Origin: JAZKIX01 sp040384645
GTDB lineage: Bacteria > Pseudomonadota > Gammaproteobacteria > Burkholderiales > Burkholderiaceae_D
Assembly (NCBI GenBank): GCA_040384645.1
Contig: JAZKIX010000097.1
Span: forward strand, 1-6,061
Reading direction: 5' to 3'
DNA length: 6,061 nucleotides
The position numbers were made by a program, and so were the translations under genes. Of the stretch, positions 1-4,075 are shown one piece after another (positions within the stretch are counted from its first letter, which is position 1; the number at the start of each line of letters is the position of its first letter). Under the pieces are notes generated by a model. It worked only from the letters and a program-made list of their open reading frames with translations, had not been told where the DNA came from and ran no database searches.

Positions 1-574
1 ATTGTCCAACCAATTCAGCCGAGGCGTAACCAAGAATGCGGCTGCAAGCGACGTTGACCGCCAGGATATGCCAGTCTTTGGTGTCGTAGATAATGACCGC
101 GAGCGGGCTGTTTTCAAACAGCACCCGATAGCGTGCCTCGCTCTGACTCAGTTCCTGGGTGCGCTGCAACACCAGTTCGCCCAAATTGCGTTTCAGGCGG
201 TATAGCTCGATATGCGCTTTTACCCGTGCCAGAACCTCTTCTTCCTGGAATGGTTTTGCCACATAGTCGACACCGCCAACCTGAAAGCCTTTCAACTTGT
301 CTTCAATATCGTGCATGGCACTGATGAAGATCACAGGGATATCGCGGTTGCGCTCGCTCGCTTTTAGCCGTTCGCAAGTTTCATAGCCACTGATGCCGGG
401 CATGCGGATATCGAGCAAAATCAAGTCCGGTGTCGCCACTTCGACCGCGCGCAATGCAATTTCGCCAGACAGTGCCGGTCGCACCTTGAATCCTGCTTGC
501 GCCAAAATGCTGCCCAACACCTGTAGATTGTTCGGGTTGTCATCCACGATCAGAATGTTGCCGCTACCGTTCAT
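1..574 (-). CDS. Response-regulator receiver + PAS domain protein (3' part outside window)
   Basis: The frame is open from an ATG at 574 to the window edge, giving 191 residues. Residues 5-120 form a CheY-like receiver: acidic pair D11/D12, phosphoacceptor D55 in LLDIRMPG, switch serine S85 in VIFISA, and the conserved lysine K107 in AKPF. A helical linker follows (about 112-145, ending QRTQELSQSEARYR), then a PAS domain starts near residue 146 (LFENSPLAVIIYD, ILGYASAELVGQ) and is cut off. Such receiver-PAS proteins usually continue into a histidine kinase or a GGDEF/EAL output domain; which one applies here cannot be seen. The start is supported by an in-frame stop (TAG) two codons upstream and a GGAAAG sequence (583-588) eight bases before the ATG. 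It is transcribed divergently from the exonuclease gene. The receiver call is firm; the output function is unknown. Confidence 0.9.
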   Translation of the reverse strand, partial: MNGSGNILIVDDNPNNLQVLGSILAQAGFKVRPALSGEIALRAVEVATPDLILLDIRMPGISGYETCERLKASERNRDIPVIFISAMHDIEDKLKGFQVGGVDYVAKPFQEEEVLARVKAHIELYRLKRNLGELVLQRTQELSQSEARYRVLFENSPLAVIIYDTKDWHILAVNVACSRILGYASAELVGQ

Positions 575-871
575 GCGCTACGCTTTCCATGGTTCTGCTA
601 CATCAAAATCGTGAGATCACTCGAATTTGCCCAAACATTGTGGCAGCAAGAAAACCGCTTCAAAATGTCGCATGCAATTACTAAATGCGCAAGGAGTATT
701 TCTACGTCGTAGTTCCTCCGCTTTTCGTCGTGTCCATGCCGATTTCCATTGTCTATGGATCAATATATTTTGCCAATGTTACTTGGATGCTGCGGTGTTT
801 AATGTGATTCACAGTCGGCGAGCTGGATTGCCGCTTTGGAAAATACGTCCTCCGTGGCATCATCCCGACCC
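575..871. other. Divergent intergenic region
   Basis: Non-coding stretch between the minus-strand receiver gene and the plus-strand exonuclease gene; it should hold both promoters. It is more AT-rich than its flanks, especially around 740-810. A TATATT box lies at 764-769 on the plus strand, but no good -35 element stands at the right distance, so I do not call a promoter. A small palindrome, CTACG-T-CGTAG (702-712), is the only symmetric site I noticed. The region includes 836-871, which would be coding if the exonuclease starts at the upstream TTG. Confidence 0.5.
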
Positions 872-2293
872 ATGAACCTACCGCATAAGCTTGTCTTCGT
901 CGATCTTGAAACCACCGGCGCCAATCCGCACGATGACCGCATCACCGAAATCGGCGTCGTCACCGTCGAGAATGGCGTGGTCAGCCAGTGGAGCAGCCTG
1001 GTCAATCCGCAGGTGCCGATTTCACCCTTCATCGAAGAATTGACCGGCATCAACGACGGTATGGTGCGGGACGCGCCTTTGTTCGGAAAGCTGGCGCAGG
1101 ACTTGATGGCGCGGCTCGAAGGCGGCTTGTTTATTGCGCACAATGCCAAGTTCGATTACAGCTTTTTGCGCAATGCATTTCAACGCGTTGGCATGAGTTT
1201 GAAAAGCGATGTGTTATGTACCGTCAAGCTGTCGCGCAAGCTGTATCCCGATGAAGTCAAACACAATCTGGGTGCCCTGATCGAGCGCCATGCGCTGCTG
1301 GCGCAAGCGCGGCATCGGGCGCTGGCCGATGCCGATGTGCTGTGGCAGTTCTGGCAAAAATTGCAGCGCGACACGCCGGCTGCGCAACTGGATCAGGCAC
1401 TGAAATCGCTGCTGCAAAAGTCTGCCAGCCCAAGCCATGTCGAGCCGGATTTATTACAAGGCATGCCCAATGGTTGCGGCGTATATTTATTCCACGATGC
1501 TGCCGGCACAGCCATTTTTGTCGGTAAGGCCAGCCATCTGCGGCGTCGTGCGCAAGGCCATTTCAATAGCGGCGATGCACTTGATCAGGCTTTGGCGCCA
1601 CTGGTAAAAAGGGTGACGTGGCACAGTACCACTGGCGACATTGGCGCCTCTTTGCTGGAAGCAAAATTGCTCAAGGATTTGCAACCGCCGCACAACCGCC
1701 ATATGCGGGTGACAGGCTTATGTTCATGGCGTCTGGCTAATGAAAATAGCGCGGCGCCGCTGACGCTGGTGCTGGCTAGCGAGCTGGATTTTGCTAGCGC
1801 GACGGCATGTTATGGACTATTTCGCTCGCGTAAAAAAGCCGAAGCGCGGTTGCGCGAAGTGGCGGCAGAACATAGTTTATGTCTACGTGTGCTGGGACTA
1901 GAAGCGGCAGCTGCTTTCCAATCACAAGNNNNNNNNNNATCACAAGCAGACCCAGGCTGCAGCGCATTCCAAAAAAATCACTGCAACGGCGCTTGTCTAG
2001 GGCACGAATCGCTAGCCACACATCGTTCGCGCCTGCGCGCCGCACTGGACGATCAACAAGTACAAGCCTGGCCTTTTGAAGGCGCGGTCACGATGGCAGA
2101 AGTGAGCAGCGACGGCACGCGCCGCGATCTGCACCTGATCCATTACTGGTGTTATCTCGGTAGCGCAGATTCGCCCGACGCGCTGGCCCAATTGATTGCG
2201 CGTTCACCCGCGCGCCCACGCTTCGACCTCGATACCTACAAAATTCTGGAATGGCCGTTGGCCTTGGGCTTGCTCAAGATCGAAGCGGTTTAA
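872..2293 (+). CDS. DEDDh 3'-5' exonuclease fused to GIY-YIG (Cho/UvrC-N-like) nuclease
   Basis: About 473 residues, interrupted by a 10-N gap. The N-terminal half is a DnaQ/epsilon-type exonuclease with all five DEDDh residues: D11 and E13 (VDLETTG), D95 (AHNAKFDY), H148 and D153 (HRALADAD). A GIY-YIG nuclease follows from about residue 199: GVY 203-205, FVGKA 216-220, arginines at LRRR and catalytic E263 in LLEAKLL. Four cysteines (C337, C363, C371, C375, the last three spaced C-x7-C-x3-C) resemble the UvrC/Cho cluster reported to bind [4Fe-4S]. UVR, RNase H-like and HhH domains of full UvrC are absent, so the second half resembles Cho, which makes only the 3' incision. Probable role: cytoplasmic DNA repair; the actual substrate is unknown. 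The start is uncertain: the frame is also open from TTG 836 and GTG 854, and none has a strong ribosome binding site. ATG 872 was chosen because it gives the usual short lead into the first motif. Confidence 0.88.
   Translation: MNLPHKLVFVDLETTGANPHDDRITEIGVVTVENGVVSQWSSLVNPQVPISPFIEELTGINDGMVRDAPLFGKLAQDLMARLEGGLFIAHNAKFDYSFLRNAFQRVGMSLKSDVLCTVKLSRKLYPDEVKHNLGALIERHALLAQARHRALADADVLWQFWQKLQRDTPAAQLDQALKSLLQKSASPSHVEPDLLQGMPNGCGVYLFHDAAGTAIFVGKASHLRRRAQGHFNSGDALDQALAPLVKRVTWHSTTGDIGASLLEAKLLKDLQPPHNRHMRVTGLCSWRLANENSAAPLTLVLASELDFASATACYGLFRSRKKAEARLREVAAEHSLCLRVLGLEAAAAFQSQXXXXSQADPGCSAFQKNHCNGACLGHESLATHRSRLRAALDDQQVQAWPFEGAVTMAEVSSDGTRRDLHLIHYWCYLGSADSPDALAQLIARSPARPRFDLDTYKILEWPLALGLLKIEAV
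1921..1946. repeat. 8-bp direct repeat flanking the assembly gap
   Basis: ATCACAAG occurs at 1921-1928 immediately left of the N run and again at 1939-1946 immediately right of it. This is what is expected when two contigs that really overlap are joined with placeholder Ns. Removing the gap plus one copy deletes 18 bases (six codons) and keeps the frame, giving FQSQADPGC. A true tandem repeat with an 18-base unit is the alternative. Confidence 0.85.
1929..1938. other. Assembly gap (10 N)
   Basis: Ten undetermined bases inside the exonuclease/GIY-YIG gene, just before the three-cysteine motif. The reading frame is the same on both sides if the gap is taken as exactly ten bases, so the gene is not shown to be broken. 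Four residues are undetermined (the two end codons only partly covered by N). This is an artefact of assembly, not biology. Confidence 0.98.
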
Positions 2294-2325
2294 AAGCGCC
2301 GTTTTACTGACCCATTCCAATCGTC

Positions 2326-3216
2326 TTATTCGCTATCGCGCAGCCGCAAGAAACTGGCAAATTTCGGCAAGCCAGTCGCGGTACGATCGCGGTAACGATA
2401 CGTAATCACGCTGCCTATCGCTGGCGGCGCCTGGCGCTCGGCATCGCTCAAGCCGGTGCCGAGCCGGAAGCGTTGGCCGTCCGCCGTTTCGACCAGCAAG
2501 GCACCCAACATGCCGCGATATTTGCCGCGTCCGGCTATATGGCCGATGACCTTGGCTTCGGCATCGTGCTGTGGTTTTAGCTTCAGCAACACATCGGAGC
2601 GCCCGGTTTGCCACAAGGCCTCGGCCTTATGCAACATCAAACCCTCGCCGCCGTCGCTCACTACCTGCTTCAATTGCTGATCCAGCGCCTGGCGATCTGC
2701 CACTGCCCGTTGCGCCAGGCTTTGCAACCATGGCACGTTGGCTTGCGCAACAGCGGCTTGCAGCGCCGCCACCCGCGTGCTGAAAGTGCCGGCTGCACCG
2801 GGCAATTCGTAGACTTGATACGTGATCGTTTTCCATTCCTGATCGACCGCTTGCAGCCGTCGGACCGCCGCCGACAGTTTGTCAAAGCCGCGCCGTTCGA
2901 TCCACAGTTCTCCATCCAGCGCATGTGCCGGAAAGCCGGCCGTGAACCACGCCGGCGCATGAATGAGCCGGCCGCTGCGAAAGCGCAAAACCTTGCCATC
3001 CCACGCAGCGCGCACGCCATCGAGTTTTTCGCTCACCAGATACGCTTGCGGATCGATGCTGTCGCTATAGTTTTGCGCCAGCAATAACTGCGGTGCTGAC
3101 AACGTGGGCAGCGTGGTGCTGGCCGAGGCAGTCAATCCCAAAGGCTGCAATATGCCGCTCAACAGGAGCAAGGCGACCAGATGGCGGTAGGGATGCTGCG
3201 GTTTTTTGGGTGTCAT
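2326..3216 (-). CDS. ligE: Periplasmic ATP-dependent DNA ligase (LigE type)
   Basis: 296 residues. Seals nicks in DNA using ATP through a covalent lysyl-AMP. Nucleotidyltransferase motifs are in order: I, EKLDGVR 63-69 with nucleophile K64; Ia, FRSGR 79-83; III, LDGELW 100-105; IV, GGEGLMLHK 189-197; V, LLKLKP 210-215. An OB-fold domain follows (about 218-296). There is no other DNA-binding domain, as in minimal LigE enzymes. The N-terminus looks like a signal peptide: basic start (KK, R), hydrophobic LVALLLLSGILQPLGL, then TASA as a likely cleavage site, so the enzyme should be exported. LigE proteins have been proposed to act on incoming or extracellular DNA; here that is inference. ATG 3216 is preferred over TTG 3252 because AAGG lies five bases before it and the signal peptide begins properly. 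It is convergent with the exonuclease gene. Confidence 0.92.
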   Translation of the reverse strand: MTPKKPQHPYRHLVALLLLSGILQPLGLTASASTTLPTLSAPQLLLAQNYSDSIDPQAYLVSEKLDGVRAAWDGKVLRFRSGRLIHAPAWFTAGFPAHALDGELWIERRGFDKLSAAVRRLQAVDQEWKTITYQVYELPGAAGTFSTRVAALQAAVAQANVPWLQSLAQRAVADRQALDQQLKQVVSDGGEGLMLHKAEALWQTGRSDVLLKLKPQHDAEAKVIGHIAGRGKYRGMLGALLVETADGQRFRLGTGLSDAERQAPPAIGSVITYRYRDRTATGLPKFASFLRLRDSE

Positions 3217-3291
3217 TGCAGCCTTGGCTGTGAAGGAAAAGAAGGGTTTCAATTGTGATTGAATACGTCAAGAAACTCATCAAAAATGAGG

Positions 3292-3311
3292 GGGTATATG
3301 CACAAATACCC
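3292..3311. repeat. 6-bp inverted repeat, 8-base loop
   Basis: GGGTAT (3292-3297) is the reverse complement of ATACCC (3306-3311). Weak on its own, since stems this short arise by chance, but it abuts the next inverted repeat with one base between them and is part of the hairpin run. Confidence 0.45.
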
Positions 3312-3312
3312 G

Positions 3313-3339
3313 CCTATCCGCACGTAATTAAAGGATAGG
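3313..3339. repeat. 7-bp inverted repeat, 13-base loop
   Basis: CCTATCC (3313-3319) is a perfect reverse complement of GGATAGG (3333-3339). The loop is AT-rich (GCACGTAATTAAA). Its right arm shares base 3339 with the neighbouring 12-bp stem, so the two can stack if that stem gives up its last base pair. Confidence 0.6.
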
Positions 3340-3366
3340 ATTTAATACTGCCACCAGTATTAAATC
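3339..3366. repeat. Perfect 12-bp inverted repeat, 4-base loop; possible transcript end of scramblase-like gene
   Basis: GATTTAATACTG (3339-3350), loop CCAC, then CAGTATTAAATC (3355-3366): every one of 12 pairs matches. It lies 36 bases past the stop codon of the scramblase-like gene. The stem is AT-rich and no run of T follows on either strand, so it is not a standard intrinsic terminator. It could be a bidirectional transcript end, an RNA-stabilising 3' stem-loop, or a protein-binding palindrome. Confidence 0.7.
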
Positions 3367-3402
3367 ACTGCCAGTGGCTGTTCCGGTGGCAATAAATGCA
3401 CC

Positions 3403-3990
3403 TTATTCCTTCAAAACCATATCGATACACATGACCGCCGCCATGATCAAGAGTCGTGCCGGTGCATCGGCGGACACCTTGTCGTTAATGGTCAGCATGT
3501 AGTTGTCGGCGGAAGTAAATAATTCCTTGCCCATACCAGCCCATTCTTTCGACACATGCGCGAGCTGGTCGTTGCCTTTCATGAACTTGAAATCCCAGCT
3601 GGTCCATTTCCCTATAAGGGTGCAAATCGCCACGTCCTGCGCATCAAGCACATTAAATGCACCACCGATGGAAAAGAAATTTTGCTTGAAAGAGCCGACC
3701 AGCCGGTCGTTCTCGTCGAACACTTCTACCTTCGACAAAAAGATTGAGATGCCGCGTTTGACCGACAGCACTTTTTGACCTTGCGGGGTATTGATGTGGA
3801 CATGAAACGGCGTCATGCGCTTGTAGTCGGTAAAACGCAATATCTTGGTAAAAAATCCCAAACTTGGCTCGCGACACTCCATCACTATTTGGCTGCTCAC
3901 CGGATCTAAAATGTCGTAATTATTGGATGCCTTGAACATGCCAACCTGTTCTTTGACGAAAAAGCCGTTATTGCGCAGTACAGAATGCAT
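3403..3990 (-). CDS. Phospholipid scramblase / LURP-one-related family protein
   Basis: 195 residues, no signal peptide. The sequence matches my memory of the bacterial scramblase-like (LURP-one-related, tubby C-terminal fold) family: an N-terminal FFVKEQVGMFKASNNYDI, the ECREPSLGFFTKILRFTDYKRMTPF stretch (residues 39-62), alternating strands around IFLSKVEVFDENDRLVG (83-99), FFSIGGAFNVLD (105-116) and KWTSWDFKF (128-136), ending in a hydrophobic helix, ARLLIMAAVMCIDMVL (178-193). In this fold a beta barrel wraps round a C-terminal hydrophobic helix, which fits what is seen. The biochemical role in bacteria is not established; lipid scrambling should not be assumed. ATG 3990 is chosen over the in-frame start at 4116 because AGGAC precedes it by six bases and the upstream extension is low-complexity and overlaps the transglutaminase gene. 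It lies 85 bases downstream of that gene on the same strand and may share its transcript. Confidence 0.82.
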   Translation of the reverse strand: MHSVLRNNGFFVKEQVGMFKASNNYDILDPVSSQIVMECREPSLGFFTKILRFTDYKRMTPFHVHINTPQGQKVLSVKRGISIFLSKVEVFDENDRLVGSFKQNFFSIGGAFNVLDAQDVAICTLIGKWTSWDFKFMKGNDQLAHVSKEWAGMGKELFTSADNYMLTINDKVSADAPARLLIMAAVMCIDMVLKE

Positions 3991-3995
3991 GAAGT

Positions 3996-4000
3996 GTCCT
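3996..4000 (-). promoter_or_regulatory. Ribosome binding site deciding the scramblase-like start
   Basis: AGGAC on the minus strand, six bases before ATG 3990. It supports this start over the longer in-frame reading that begins at 4116. Confidence 0.65.
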
Positions 4001-4053
4001 ATGGGTTGGGGGCGAGGCGGGAGGGAAGTTGCCGAATGTTCATCGGCAAAATG

Positions 4054-4068
4054 GCGCAAAGTATGCGC
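4054..4068 (-). terminator. Weak hairpin just after transglutaminase gene
   Basis: On the minus strand GCGCA-TACTT-TGCGC forms a 5-bp GC-rich stem starting eight bases after the transglutaminase stop codon and followed by CATTTT. The stem is short and the T run brief, so at most it is a weak attenuating terminator between this gene and the scramblase-like gene; it may be chance. Confidence 0.22.
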
Positions 4069-4075
4069 GACTGCG

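Larger units (their letters stand above)
3217..3402. other. Hairpin-rich intergenic region
   Basis: Non-coding 186 bases between the stop of the scramblase-like gene and the start of the ligase gene, both on the minus strand. It must carry the 3' end of the first transcript and probably the ligase promoter. Five inverted repeats stand nearly end to end between 3276 and 3391: CTCAT/ATGAG (3276-3290), GGGTAT/ATACCC (3292-3311), CCTATCC/GGATAGG (3313-3339), a 12-bp perfect stem (3339-3366) and TGCCA/TGGCA (3369-3391). A TTGACG lies on the minus strand at 3266-3271, but no good -10 element follows it, so no promoter is called. Confidence 0.6.

Noticed and set aside
2..324. Two plus-strand frames over the receiver/PAS region
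   Set aside because: They are antisense to a clear receiver domain with every conserved residue in place.
764..769. TATATT as a -10 promoter box for the exonuclease gene
   Set aside because: No acceptable -35 hexamer at 16-18 bases upstream; the AT-rich context makes chance matches likely.
627..875. 82-residue plus-strand frame in the divergent intergenic region
   Set aside because: Starts on TTG with no ribosome binding site, has a random-looking composition, and runs into the exonuclease gene in another frame.
799..1149. 116-residue minus-strand frame opposite the exonuclease gene
   Set aside because: Antisense to the exonuclease motifs, with no recognisable domain and no start signal.
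2291..2306. AAAA...TTTT symmetry after the exonuclease stop as a terminator
   Set aside because: Only four A-T pairs around a GC loop; too weak to form a terminator stem.
2608..3087. 159-residue plus-strand reading frame opposite the ligase gene
   Set aside because: It lies fully antisense to a ligase with all catalytic motifs. Its residue make-up (rich in R, H, P, C) is typical of a shadow frame and shows no domain.
3217..3252. 12-residue extension of the ligase from TTG 3252
   Set aside because: No ribosome binding site, and it would put extra residues in front of a well-formed signal peptide that begins at ATG 3216.
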